NCBI RefSeq assembly: GCF_031143425.1
Contig: NC_090450.1
Coordinates: forward strand, 219,863,442-219,927,441
From: Pleurodeles waltl
Lineage: Eukaryota; Chordata; Amphibia; Caudata; Salamandridae
Length of the DNA: 64,000 nucleotides
Direction of reading: 5' to 3'
Shown: positions 45,406 through 57,006 of the stretch, piece by piece
Position numbering within the stretch: the stretch's first letter is position 1
Layout: every line of letters starts with the position of its first letter
The notes under the pieces: model-generated
Databases searched by the model: none
Told to the model about the DNA's origin: nothing
Seen by the model: only the letters and a program-made list of their open reading frames with translations
Program-made: the position numbers and the translations under genes

Positions 45406-46122
45406 GGGCCAGATGTATCAAGTGATTTTGCATTCGCAAACGGTGCGAATCGCAAAATTCGGCCGTTTGCGAATGCAAAAATGCCTTTCACAATGTATGA
45501 AAGGCATCCGCAGTGCAATTTTAAGGAATCGCTAAAATAGCGATTCCTTAAAATTGCGACCCCATTTAGAGACTCGCAAATTGCTATTCTCTAAATAGGA
45601 AATCTCAAATAAGGAATCCTTATTTGTGATTTCTTAAGCACATGTATCAAGCATTTCCTAAATGTGAATTGGGCATTTAGGAAATGCAATTACCACCAAC
45701 AAATGTTTAGTGGTAACCATGTGCAAATTTTAAAAATGCATTTTAAATGCATTTTTAAAATTGACATGTAGCGCACACATGCCCCTAAGGCATGTGTGTG
45801 GTTCACATGGCCGTAAAAATATTTTTGGGGTGCAGCAGAGGGGGCCTTAGGCCCCCAGCACCCTGGGATTTGCATTTCCTAAATTGCGGATTCCTAACTG
45901 ATATTCGCAATTTAGGAAATGCAAAACCATTCGCAGCAGGCCCATATGTGCAAATGGAGTTGGATTCTCTATTTGCGATTCGTTAATAGCATTTGCGAAT
46001 TTTAAGAAATCGCTATTACCGAATCGCAAAAATCATACATACCATTTTGCATTTCTTAAATAGTGATTTCTTAAAATTCGCTATTTAAGAAATGCAGTTT
46101 GGTTTTTTGATACATCTGGCCC
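45406..46122. mobile_element. PIF/Harbinger MITE, 717 bp, TAA duplication
   Basis: The left end GGGCCAGATGTATCAA and the right end TTGATACATCTGGCCC are perfect 16-bp inverted repeats. Perfect TAA duplications sit at 45403-45405 and 46123-46125. The interior is full of mirrored AAATGCAAA/TTTGCGA words and long palindromic arms (for example AAATCGCTATT/AATAGCGATT). It has no coding sequence. The first 12 bases equal the right terminus of the two-gene element at 10287. Confidence 0.92.
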
Positions 46123-46149
46123 TAAATGCATTGGGGAGAATGCTGTTGA

Positions 46150-47422
46150 CTTGATGGTCCTCTCAGGTCCACAGACAACGCGGCTTGGCAGTGCGTCAGC
46201 GAAGGTCTACATCAGGCCCTTAGTGCCTAGAGCTTCCAGAGGGGGGTTAGTCATTAATGCTTTAGATATCTATGGGGCTACATGTTGCCCTGTGCCAGTA
46301 TGTGTAGGGATTTCAGCACTATATGCAGGAGTGGTGCATCTGTCACTCTCTTCCATGTGTGCTAAAGTGCGTGATAAGTGAAAAAGTGCCCCTGGGAATC
46401 CCAAGTGATTCGGTAAAGGTCTTAAAGGAGAGTAATTGTCCATGTTCTAAGACTTCACCCATAGTCTAGAGCCCAAGCATGCATCGTTGTAGAAGTGGCT
46501 AATATCTCTGTGTTCTTAAGCTGGAACAGGCATTGTACTGGGAGAGCAGGGGCATAGCAGAGAACCCTCTCTGTGATGCGTAAACCTCTGTGAAAGCATA
46601 AAGAGCCGAGAGGAGGATTGCAACGCTCTTCTTTTGAGTTGTACGTTTTGAGTAATTTCATTTTTCATGGCTTTCACAATTGAGTGGTGTCCTCCAGATA
46701 GAGTCCTTCAACCAACGACTGGACTATTGTAGTTGTGAGGCAATGTAATAGTGCGAAACATTAGGGGCACTCTGGCCCACCGGGTCAGTTAGTTGTTGTA
46801 GTTTTGCTAGCGCTACCCACCTCCAAATCAGTTTGCAAAGAAGGATATCAAAAGGGTGAAAGAAGTGCACTGGTAAATAAGGTGGCAATTGGCAAATATA
46901 AGAGTAGTATATAAAAGTAGTGAGGGGAGAATTACCATTATAGCCAGGGATATCCTTCCATTCACCAATAACGTTAGAATATTCCAGAACGCTATCTGCC
47001 CCTTTAGTGCTGAGACAGCACATGTGATGTTTCCACTCAGAAAGTCTGGTTCTGAGTGATATATTCATGCACCAAGGCATCAGAATGTATGCATCGCCAG
47101 CTCAGTGCAGCATGCCCTGTGTCCTGGCACACTTCTGGAGTTGATGAATTGAGCTGGTATAAGCATAACTTTTGCCTAGTGTCATGCAGACCAGATACCA
47201 AAGACTGAATATATCATATGCTGCCCTATGTATCACTGATGTACAAGAGCATATCATCTCCATATAGCAAGGCAATGTGCATCCTGTCCCCTAATGAAAT
47301 ACCATGTTCTGTCCCCCATGAAGCAACCGTGTGGCTATTTGCTCCATTGCCAAGGCAAATAGGAGCACGGAGAGGGGGTATTCCTCTCACCTTCCCTTGT
47401 GAAAGACAGACTTCGATATATA
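46150..47422 (-). pseudogene. L1 copy B, RT palm to C terminus
   Basis: The catalytic region appears as RGIPPLRAPICLGNG, a degraded RQGCPLSP.LF, then ISLGDRMHIALLYGDDMLLY near 47255, with the two aspartates intact. Further left, HFFHPFDILLCKLIWRWVAL and SAPNVSHYYIASQLQ (46740-46860) match the post-RT part of L1 ORF2. Confidence 0.75.
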
Positions 47423-47967
47423 GAGCCTCATTTTGAGGTTTGTGGGCTGCGGAAGCCACCTGCCAAACTCTTTCGGACGGAAACCCACCACTCTGATTTT
47501 CCACCCACTGGCCCAATTATGAGTTTCCCACTAGGCCAGCAGGCGGAAACAGTGTTTCTGCCTGCTGGCCCAGCGAAAAATTCACCACAACATTGACACC
47601 AGCTCATTATTGAGTCAACGTCAATGTTGCGGTGCATTGGGTGCAGCAGTACCTGTCGCACTTCTCACTGCCCGTAATTCAGATAGTGAAAAGAGCAACA
47701 CGGCTGTCCATGGGGGCCCCTGAACTGCCCATGTAATTGCATGATGGTGGGACCGCCATTCAAAGGCTGGCGGAAACGCGGGTCGTAATCTGGAGGGCAG
47801 CACTGCTTGCAGTGATGCCCTGGTGAATTTAGACTGCCAGGCTGTCAGATGGCGGGCATCCTGGCGGTGCGGTCATAATATGGCAGTCGGGCCGCCCTTG
47901 GTGGCGGCGGTCTGAGTGTTACTGCGAATCTGGCTTTCCATGGACCGTCAGACTTGTAATGAGGCCC
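47423..47967. mobile_element. MITE, 545 bp, ATA duplication
   Basis: The left end is GAGCCTCATTTTGAGG and the right end, reverse-complemented, is GGGCCTCATTACAAGT. The flanks are ATA at 47420-47422 and 47968-47970. It is GC-rich with many GGCGG/CCGCC words, unlike the L1 around it. It cuts the L1 RT just before the catalytic box region. Confidence 0.8.
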
Positions 47968-48282
47968 ATAGTGTCCATTGGTTACACACATAGTTAGTCA
48001 AGTGTAAAGGAGCTTTATGACCTTCAGTAGGCACTTGTCCAGGCCTATATACTTAGCATTGTAATGAGGTAAGTCCACTCTAGAGAGTCAAACAATTTCT
48101 TCAGTTTCAAATTCCATTCCGCAGTTTCTTCAGTTTCAAATTCCATTCTGCAGAAGAGTCTGAGAATATTCATGGAGGTGCTGTGCCCCAGAATAAAACT
48201 ATTGTGATCAGGATGTGTCAGTTGGGACAGGAGCTCCCTTTCGGACAGTATTCTAATGAGTATTTTTGTGAGGACACATGTT
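47968..48282 (-). pseudogene. L1 copy B, RT middle fragment
   Basis: Read from 48282 leftward, the minus strand gives VLTKILIRILSERELLSQLT, then HPDHNSFILGHSTSMNILRL, which match the HPDQ.GFI.GR block of L1 RT. It is directly adjacent to LTR F. It contains a 29-bp tandem duplication (48096-48153). Confidence 0.75.
48096..48153. repeat. 29-bp tandem duplication
   Basis: Two copies of a 29-mer lie head to tail at 48096-48124 and 48125-48153, with one mismatch. The shared core is TTTCTTCAGTTTCAAATTCC. Confidence 0.9.
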
Positions 48283-50250
48283 TTTTGTAGGTTTCCCCCT
48301 ACTTTGTGCCCCCATTTGGCCTACTACTTGCTGTTTTTCTACTCTGAGAGTGCACTGGGGCCTGCTAAGCAGACCTCATTTGCAGTGACCTAACCCATTA
48401 CAAAATGTAAGTTGTATTGGCTACCTCCAATTGCCGTACGCTGACTTACTTTTAAGTCCTTACTTTATGGTACCAAGAGTACCCAGAACGTGTTACACAG
48501 AGTGTCCCCACAGGACTGCAGCATCGGGTACGCCACCCCATCTGTGGCAACATGCAAAATGGCTCCCTGTCTGCGACTGCAACCTGGGAGAGCAGTTTTT
48601 AAAATGCTAATTTGACTTTGCAATTTAAACGAATGGCAAAACCCCCACTTCCCTTAACAATATATGTAAGTCTTCCATAAGGAAGGACTATGAAGCCTTG
48701 AGACAGGGAGCTGTATATTTTTAAGCAGGACATATACTTTTAATATGCCCTAACAGCAAAACTTCCAAATTGTTGTTGTGCTCTGGAAACGTTAGTAGCC
48801 CATTGGCTATCACAAAGTTACCGGCTGATCTCTCAGGTCAGCTAACTTTTGAATGCAACAACTAAACTGGGTACTTTTAGGTTTCAAATTGACAATGATA
48901 TTAAACCCAACTTGGTGCCCAAGTCGAATTTGATGTCACATTTAATGAAAGGCAACTTTTAGGAAGTTGCCAATCAATAGCCCAGCTTTTTCAGTGGCTT
49001 TGCACAGTTGATGGCTACCAGACAGCCTTCTACCCTCAAGGAAGTAGTGTGAACGACTTCCAGGCTTAAGAACAATAGTACGCTGCTACAAAGGGAAGTG
49101 TCACCTCCCCCTTGAAGGAAGTCACACAGGGTCTTGACCCAGAAGACGAGCTTCAATGGTGAATCTGTCTTTGGTGGGCAAATAGCAATCATAGACTAGA
49201 AGCCCTGCCTTTTTGTCCAGGTAGACAGGCTGGCAGAAAGAACAGATTGGGGAGGCCAAAGCCCAAATGAGTTTTCCTTTGGGCATGTGGCCCACAAGTA
49301 GTCATACCTCTAGAGTGGGTTACCAAGCTTCTAATATCCAAGACAGGGTTCAGACATCATGAGAATGGGCATAATAGTGCACTCTGGGATTGCTAATGCC
49401 ACACAAAGCCAAACGTCATCACAGGGTGGGATGGATCCTGGTAGCCCATTGCCTAGTGACCACATCTTGCTACCAGGGCACTTTCTAGGCATAAATATGG
49501 CACCTCTGACACTCTGAACCTTACACCAAGATGAAACTAAGAGAAAGGACTGAAGAGGGACTGCCCTGCTGACCCCTGAATCTGGCAAGAGAGGCTGAAA
49601 TGGCTTTCTACTGTTATCAAGAGGACTTCAAGGGAGACCAATCCTGGTGCCAAAAGTCACTCTGCAGTACCCGTGGACCGAGGAATAACCACAAGGACAC
49701 CCCAGTCGACTGTACAGCACTCAGAGTATCTTTTAGTATTTTCAGCCACCTTTATCTCCAGCATCAGGACCACTCCATTGAAGTCTATAACACTCTTGAT
49801 GTAAAGTGTAGAACTAGACTTGAGACTGCTTTGGTGACCATGTAACTGCCCACCTGCTCCTTACTGACCCCCTTGACTTTTTCTCTGTTAGATTTGGTTG
49901 CCCCGGACAGGCAGGAGCTGCCGAACACAACTCTTTCAAACTTTTTAAAAGTTTGTAAACTTTACGATTATCAGGGCTTGTTTGCGCTTTGGCCTAAAAA
50001 GTTGAGATTTAAATTTTTGGGAAAATCTATATTTTTTAAATCTTCTGGTGGATTATACTTATCTTATTGTCTAAACTTTTATAAAAAAATCTAGTCTATT
50101 TTTATAAACTGGTGTCTGATTTATTTTGTGTAGTGTGGCTTTCTTATATCATTGTTGCCTCTGAATTCTTTACACTAGTTTCCTTGTTAAGCCTTGCTGC
50201 TTCAAGTCACAGCTACCCAGGGTTGTGCTAAAGGTTTTACAAATGAGTCT
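48283..50250 (+). mobile_element. LTR of family F, plus orientation
   Basis: The segment begins TGTTTTTTGTAGGTTTCCCCC, a start style similar to other LTRs here. It contains internal blocks parallel to the family A LTR (ACTTACTTTTAAGTCC), with an ATAAATA near 49491 as TATA candidate. The 3' edge is vague, near 50250. It interrupts the L1 RT exactly at its left edge. Open frames inside are not genes. Confidence 0.5.
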
Positions 50251-50407
50251 GGCTGGACCCAAGACAGTTTTGCGAGTGTATTGCAAAGTAAGATGGCACT
50301 GCCATAACATATAATCCACCACAATCCTCATAATTCTACAGACATGCATTTAGAATTACGAGCCCTCCATGCCCCCTCGTTTTGAAATGGAGACTAGCAG
50401 ATAATAC
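50251..50407. other. unassigned flank of the Mag element
   Basis: This short stretch lies between LTR F and the Mag-type element. It does not encode the missing L1 RT codons in any frame that I read. Confidence 0.4.
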
Positions 50408-50577
50408 TGTTATGTTGTCGCCTTTGTTTCATGGAGATTCTATTCTAGAGTCTCGGAGAAGGAGAACAGACAGTTAGGAGCAGGGCTCGTCCCTGGTGGC
50501 TGGAAAAATCTTGCCGGCACATCTCCGAATAAATTTCAGTAAATCTTCAATGGCATCTGCATACTGCATATTCTTCA
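50408..50577 (+). repeat. 5' LTR of the Mag element
   Basis: The LTR starts TGTTATGTTGTCGCC and ends GCATATTCTTCA. It aligns with 54955-55112, sharing GCCTTTGTTTCA, TAGAGTCTCGG and AATCTTCAATGGC. A near-poly(A) signal GAATAAA lies near 50527. Confidence 0.8.
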
Positions 50578-51371
50578 CTAGTGGTGAGCGGACATGTGAC
50601 CCCTTCTGCCCAGGTGGAGAAGCGTTGCTTCAGAGCCTGCCGTTGTTGCTGTATAGCTGTGACACCGCTGAGTCTGGCCTCTTGGAAGATCCTGGGACCT
50701 GGCGGTGAGCTGGATCGTTTTTTCTTAAACTGTATATTTTTCCTCCGTTCTGTCGTGTATGAGAGAATTTGGGGTGTTGAGACACTTACGTTTCCTTAGC
50801 GCGAGGAGAAAAGCGCATGCACGCAGCATGAAGAGTAAGGCACACACTCACATATTCCTACGTGAGCTTCGCAGGAGACTCTTCATTCAGTGCATATCCT
50901 AGCAACTGGATTAGACGTGTCTGGCATGGCTCAGAGCCTCACATAAACAACTTGGTTTGCCTGCAACACATTTAATATTCCAGAACTGTGCAGGGGACTG
51001 GTGTAAACAGTTCAGTCTCCTTATAACTGGATTTCTTTGACACGGCTATTAATAATTATTTAGATACATTTAAAATCTAAACTAGGAAGAGATGCAAACT
51101 GATCAGTAACCACATTTCCTAAGATAACGTTATTTCAATCTACATATTAACAACATGTGTATATATCAGCACCATTAATGTTTTTAACTAATTCAGGTGA
51201 ACCCCTAACACCGTAGGAAGACTGGTATGAAGGTTTTGAAGCATATATTCTGCCTACTGTAGGAGACATAATCACCAGCTCAAGGAAATGAGCCCTTCTC
51301 AAACATAGTTTAGGTGCTGAAGGAAGACATTTTTTAAAGCATCTTCCATAGGTTCTGGACTCAGAGGACTC

Positions 51372-51990
51372 TAATGAAGAAGTGGATGAATATGACATGG
51401 CAATAAATCAATTATCAGAAAACTTTCCAAAAAAAACAAATGTAGTGGAATGGTTCACCTTTTTAAAAAGAGGGCACCTTCCAGGATATTTTGTGGGAAG
51501 TTATATAGACAGCTTAAGGGTTCTGGCTGTGACTTGTGATTACAAGAACATTTTGGGTGTAATGTTAAGGAATCAACTAGTATTGAAGGTTAGCAATAAA
51601 AAAAATGCAAGAAAAATTACTTAATACAGAAAATCTGACTTTGAAGAAGGCTATAGAGATGGTGAAGAGATCAGAGATCACTGATGAAGGTTTGGAGGAG
51701 TTAAGTATGAAAGAGAAAGAGGAAATTGAATCAATACAGAAAGGGACCAGAAAACCAAGGAAGATGAATTTGCTAAAACATCAAAGTTTGCTGAGGGAGG
51801 GGACAAGACTAATTCGGTTTGTTATAAAATGAGGACTGAACCGTCATGTATTCACAAGTGAAATGTGTCCTGCGATTGAGAAGTGTGTCACAAGTATAAG
51901 ACAAAAGGACATTTTGCTAGGATGTGTAAGAGAAAATTGTATATGGGTAAAAGCAATGTCACGAAACTGGTGAACATGATCTCCGGGCAG
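51372..51990 (+). pseudogene. Mag gag with damaged zinc knuckle
   Basis: The capsid part includes FTFLKRGHLPGYFVGSYIDS and LRVLAVTCDYKNILGVML, a pattern typical of Mag/V-clade Gypsy gag. The next frame gives LTLKKAIEMVKRSE. The knuckle reads CHKYKTKGHFARMC near 51886, where the second cysteine of CX2CX4HX4C is Tyr. Gag packages the RNA. Confidence 0.75.
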
Positions 51991-52200
51991 AATACTGATG
52001 AAGAAGGTGATCTGCATGCAGTGATTTGATCAATAGAACAAGTAGGAAATATATAAGATGACAGTCCATTTTGTGTGATCAAAGTGGATGGTGAAAACGT
52101 CAATGTTATGGCAGATTCTGATGCGAGGTACACATACTTGTTGGGGAGGAACAACTATCCAGATTTCCCAACCATGTTGTTCATCTACCAGAAATTAATT
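51991..52200 (+). pseudogene. Mag protease remnant
   Basis: The active-site region appears as VMADSDARYTYL near 52107, where the family has D(S/T)GA, so the glycine is replaced. A stop is present upstream. Confidence 0.55.
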
Positions 52201-52316
52201 TTGTAGTTTATGGGAATAGACCCATAGGATTACTAGGTTATACTAATGCTCATCTGGAGTTTCAGGGAGGAGAAGTACCATCAAAATTATATTTTGCAAA
52301 GGATGGTTCAAGTTTA

Positions 52317-53200
52317 TTGGGGTGGCCTCAACAAAGAGATTTAGGTATCAGGTTAGACTCAGACCATCCTGAACAAGTATTAGGAGCAATGACAGAGATA
52401 AGCTCAGCTGGGAACCATTCTCAATCTGCATTTATTTATGAGTTTCTTGAAGTTTTCAGTAATGGGTTGGGTTTGTTGAAAGGATTCACCCATAAGTTTA
52501 TTTTAAAGAGAGAAATCGTACTCAGAGTACTTAAGCTCCAAATGGTTCCTTTTACTATGAGAGAACCACTGTGTGGAGAACTGGATTCATTGTACAGTAA
52601 GGGAGTTATTGAAGAGATTGAGGCATCTAAATGGTTAGCCCCAATATGATACCCAAGAAAAGCAATGATGATATACGCTTGTGTGTCAATTTGAGAGATC
52701 TAAATTCAGCCATTTCGGTTGACAGATACTCACTACCCAATATAAATTAAATGTAAATGTTAACCACCATTAAGGGGTCCACAGTGTTCATAACACTAGA
52801 TTAATCATGTTCGTATCATCAGATATTACTGCATTCTGAATCATGCCAACTAACATATTTCATAACACCTTAAAGGGCATATAGATACAAGCGTATGCCT
52901 TTTGACTTGGCATCTGCGGCAGCCATTCTTCAGTGAGCTATGATGCCTTGAAGGGAATTTCATGAATCACGTATTTCCAAGATGACACCCTAGTTTTTGG
53001 TAAGGAGTTTATTGAACATGATGTAGCATTAAGAAAAGTATTGCATGTGTTAAAGAATAGTGGGTTAACCATAAAGAAAGAAAAATGGAAAATAAGAGTT
53101 AGTAGAGTAGAATATCTAGATTATTGGGTTGAAAACAATGGTATCTCCCAAAAATGAAGTTAGTCACTGCTTTCGAGAAGGCCCCTTAACTGTAGTACCA
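52317..53200 (+). pseudogene. Mag reverse transcriptase
   Basis: Segments include YSKGVIEEIEASKWLAPI, then CVNLRDLNSAI-like sequence near 52690, and the catalytic box TYFQDDTLVFG near 52971 with both aspartates. KNSGLTIKKEKW and VEYLDYWVENNGIS follow. Several frame changes break it. Confidence 0.75.
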
Positions 53201-53389
53201 AAATCAATTGAGATTTTTCCTTGGGTTAGCTGACTGTTTTTTTAGACTTATTCCCAATTTTGCAGAAAGAACTATGCATTTTAGAGAGCTCGTGTTGAAA
53301 GGAAAATTATATGTATGAAGTGACAAGTGTGAAAAAGAATTCAGTCTATTGAAGAAACGTAATGTGACAGCTCTGGCACTCAAGCCTTT

Positions 53390-53680
53390 TGAAATTAAGA
53401 TACTATCATTATTTTCACAGACACTAGTAATGCAGGTTTAGGAGCAGTAATGTTTCAGAAAAGTGAGGGAAAAGAGGTCATCATTGTATACGCTTCCAGA
53501 CCTTTAAAAGAAGTGGAAAATAATTATCCCACCATTGAAAGAGAGGCACTAGCTTGTTATTGGGGTGCGAATTACTTCAGAAAGTTTGTTTGGGAAGAGA
53601 ATTTAGTATTACAACAGATCATAAACGATTACTTGAAGTATTCTCTGCCGGTGGGTCTGGAAGAATTTCCCTGAGAATTG
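53390..53680 (+). pseudogene. Mag RNase H
   Basis: DTSNAGLGAVMFQKSEGKEV holds the DxS box. YASRPLKEVENNYPTIEREA and LACYWGANYFRKFVW match the family. It ends in a frame change near 53670. Confidence 0.75.
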
Positions 53681-53949
53681 CTTGATGGGTAATGAGATTA
53701 CTGGAGTTTCATTATGTGATGTAATATATGCCAAGAAAAAAATGCCTTAGCAGACTGATTATCCTGATTACCAGGGGATGATGTCAGTGAGGAAGTTGAA
53801 CAAGACGACGATGACATGGTTGTTGTACTTATGAAGACTACACATGGGAGAATTTCATATAAAGAATCGAGGAAAAGTGTGGAGGATGACGAAGTGTTGT
53901 GTGAAGTGATGACTTACGTGGCAGAGGGTTAGTCAGTGAAAACAAACAT

Positions 53950-54800
53950 TTCATGTGGTGCAGTGTTTCCATCATGAAAGCAGTGACCTTTCTGTGGCGA
54001 ATGAGATATTAGTCAGAGGAAATCAAGTGATAGTGCCAGCAATGCTCAAGGATAAAATCTTAAATTTAACACATGAAGAGCATATCAGAATGAGTGCCAC
54101 CAAGAGGCCCATTTGTGAGGAGTACTGGTGGCCTGGTCTTGAACAGAATGTAGAACACTTCATTAGAGATTGTGTACTGTGTGCTTGGAGTGACAAGTCA
54201 TAAAAACTAGAGAAATATCCCCAGTGACGTCTGATTAATCTTATGCGCTGTCAATGAAAGTAGCTGTAATCTAAAATTAGATACTTGCCCTAAGTTTGCC
54301 ATAGTGATGGAGGACTCATTTTCTCGTCGGCCAATAGTTAAATTCACTGACTGTATAACGGCTGAGGTGTTGGTACAATTGTTTTAATGAATTATGGGAA
54401 AGAGAAGGAGTGCCAGAAATCATAGTCACCGAAAATGGTGTGCAGTTTTTGCCTGAAACCATGAAGACATTTTTAGAAAAGTTTGACATTGAGCATGTGC
54501 ATTGCTCTGTGTATCACCCCCAGAGCAATGGTTTGGTGGAAAAGAATGCTTAAGGAGGGTTTGCAATTAGCCTTTGCAAGTGGAATGGATTGGCGCAGAG
54601 CGGTGCATAAATTGTTGTGGTCATACTGTACAACTCCACACAGTGTGACAGGTAAATCTCTCTTTGACCTGATGCGAGGTCGCAACCCCAGATCTTTACT
54701 ATCCAAGGTTGTAGAGAGGCAAAACATGGTACAAAGAGATACTCAAAGAAGTGGAAATAAACTGATGATTATCAGGTTGAGGATTGGGGGAGAGTCTTGA
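53950..54800 (+). pseudogene. Mag integrase
   Basis: The HHCC zinc finger is seen in THEEHIRMSATKRPICEEYW and FIRDCVLCAW. The core has FAIVMEDSFSRRPIVKF, then IVTENGVQFLPE, where the second catalytic Asp is replaced by Glu, then HPQSNGLVEKNA with the third acidic residue. The remainder, WRRAVHKLLWSYCTTPHSVT, is typical. It is broken by stops near 54385 and 54550. Confidence 0.75.
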
Positions 54801-54954
54801 AAGGAAGTTTAGTAGTAGGGTTGTATGTACAAACCTTTACCGTCTTTATGTTCAATATTTCATTTATTGTTTTTACCAAAATTCATTAATTATTACAGTA
54901 TGAGATTCCATTGCCTATTCTTTATTGCTTTGGGTTTCTGTAAAGGAGAAGATG

Positions 54955-55112
54955 TGTTAAGTTGCTGCCTTTGTTTCACAGAGATTCTAGAGTCTCGGTG
55001 AAGGAGAAGCAACACCTTGAGGCAGAGCTTGTCCTGGTCGGCTAGAGAAATCTTACCCGCACGTCTCTGAATAAATATCAATAAATCTTCAATGGCCTCT
55101 GCATATTCTTTA
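54955..55112 (+). repeat. 3' LTR of the Mag element
   Basis: The LTR starts TGTTAAGTTGCTGCC and ends GCATATTCTTTA. AATAAA hexamers lie near 55070 and 55080. It is 12 bp shorter than the 5' LTR and clearly diverged from it, so the insertion is old. Confidence 0.8.
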
Positions 55113-55992
55113 ATTACCCAGGAAGAAAGGGAGAATTCCTTCTGTGAAAGCAGCCCTGTACTGAGCTTCCATCCGTGGTGCAAGAATGTCAGAAAAAACA
55201 TGGTAAAAGTCCAGTTGTAGCCCATCTGGCCCCAGGGTTTTTCCACTGTCAAAGAGTGGATAGCATCTGTTATGGGTGCATCTAGGTTGCAATGCTGAGC
55301 TGGGGTGATGTGCATTATGGGGTTAGAATCCAAATATGTGTCAACTGCCTCTGGTGTTGTGGAGCTGACCAAACCATACAATGTCTAATACTGGATGATA
55401 AAAGCTTTGTGAATGTCATTTTGCTTGTAGAGTTGTCAGAGACAATTTTTATGGTGGTAATAGAAACATGGGTCTGTCCTCTCTGATCAGCCAGGCCAGT
55501 AGAGTGTATGGTTTATCATCCTCCGTGTGGGTACATGCTATGGACGCTTTGAAGTTTCCATAGCACAGCAGCTTCAAAAGTTCGGCATAATGGGCATGTG
55601 CTTGTGCTAGGTGGTGATAGGGACTTTCATGTGTTGTTTTCCCTTTCTTTTAAAAAAGAGAGAGTCTTCTACCACCATGGGTCATTGCTCAAGTTCACAT
55701 CACACACCCACCACTGCTCAATGTACTGACCTCTGACTGTCACCTTGAAAGTCTCTGATTCAAGTGCCCTGGAGGATGTGGAGCATTGGTTTATGTCACA
55801 GAATTCCATAAGAGCTATCCAGGGTGAGGCTTGAAAGGTTGCACCCTCCAGTATTGGCCCATATGGGCCAAGAAGGAATGGGTGAGTGTGGTCTTCCACA
55901 GATATTCTGAATCTGCATGGCATTATGGTCAGAGATATTACAGCCAAGGTAATGTGCATTATCGTAGTTTGGACTCTTGCTCTAGGCAAGAC
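55113..55992 (-). pseudogene. L1 copy B, endonuclease end to RT fingers
   Basis: The minus strand reads, from right to left, a degraded SDH box (near 55930), a linker and then the RT fingers with LGPDGLQLDFYHVFSDILAP near 55240 (family GPDGL). It stops at FTEGILPFFLGN, immediately at the Mag LTR. Confidence 0.75.
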
Positions 55993-57006
55993 TGCTGGCT
56001 AAAGGAGGACAGTACTTTTGTTTGTAGGCGACTACGTCTCTCCTCCAACAAGTCGCAACTGTTGTCACACAATAATAAAAGGTGATTTGTTGCAGCCTTT
56101 ACGCATGGACTCGAAAGTAAGACATCTCAGGGAGTGTTGTGGTTAAACGGAGATTACCCCTTTCTCACAGATGTATCATGTCTCATACAAACACAGGCAA
56201 TGACAAAGATGCAGAAAGGTTTCAATAGTTTTTATTCAACATAACTGCAATTTGCTATAAGTTGCATGGGCTGCAATGATTAGGATAATGAATAATGCAA
56301 GCAACAGAATTGTGAGGACGAGAGTCATTATTACAAAGACCCCCACCATCTTGCAATGCATGAAGAAGACATACGAAATGTAATATGCCCTAATACCCTA
56401 GTGCTTAAGACCTAACCTCCTACCTAAAGGAGAGCCGGGTTTGGTAAACCTAATCTGCCTATGCCATGTCCGTGAAAGGAGCCCCCAACACTCGTTACCT
56501 TGGAATGAGGTCTCCATCTCAGACTCCGTAGAGACACGAAGACTGGGTCAGCGTCAAGACGACTTGCAGCATCGATATCAGCGATGGTGGCGATGCCCTC
56601 TGGTCGGAATCCCTCTGATAATCTGGCTAAAGTGCAATATATTTATACAGATCTTCAAGGACCCCTGAAGTAGGTGTGTTCCCAAACAATAGATAACAGA
56701 CATGCTTGGGACGGCAATTATCCCTTGAAAGTATAGAGAGGGAAAATCCCTAAGTGTGAAGGCCTACTGTTTGTTTGTCTTTGGTGCTAGATCCTGACGC
56801 CTTAGCGCGGTGACACTGATAATGTAACCCATAACAAGTGGCCTAACTCTAAACAAGGCAGCCATCTTAGAAGAAATAAATAATTAAATGTGCTAAGCAG
56901 AGCAGGTAAGTAGGTTACAAGTCACTAGGTGACGGGGCACAAGTCTGCAAGCCAAAGGCTAAGCTAACTCCTCTTATCCCATTAAAACGAAGTAGGATTC
57001 ACTACA
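55993..57006 (-). mobile_element. LTR of family E, minus orientation (copy 2)
   Basis: It is homologous to 43702-44748 over its full length with many small differences. The right edge is GTAGGATTCACTACA. An AATAAA on the minus strand lies at 56231-56236 and a TATAAATA near 56640-56648. It splits the L1 endonuclease, because L1 sequence reads on both sides in the same orientation. No clear target duplication was found. Confidence 0.7.

Larger units (their letters stand above)
50408..55112 (+). mobile_element. Mag-type Ty3/Gypsy retrotransposon, both LTRs, dead
   Basis: Short LTRs (170 and 158 bp) flank gag, protease, RT, RNase H and integrase in the standard Gypsy order. The flanks AATAC (50403-50407) and ATTAC (55113-55117) are a likely 5-bp duplication with one change. 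Many stops and frameshifts are present throughout. The short LTRs and gag motif fit the Mag lineage common in fish and amphibians. It sits within the L1 called copy B. Confidence 0.8.

Noticed and set aside
43702..57006. Single large retrotransposon bounded by the two family E LTRs
   Set aside because: An L1 reads continuously across copy 2, and the sequence between contains unrelated nested elements.
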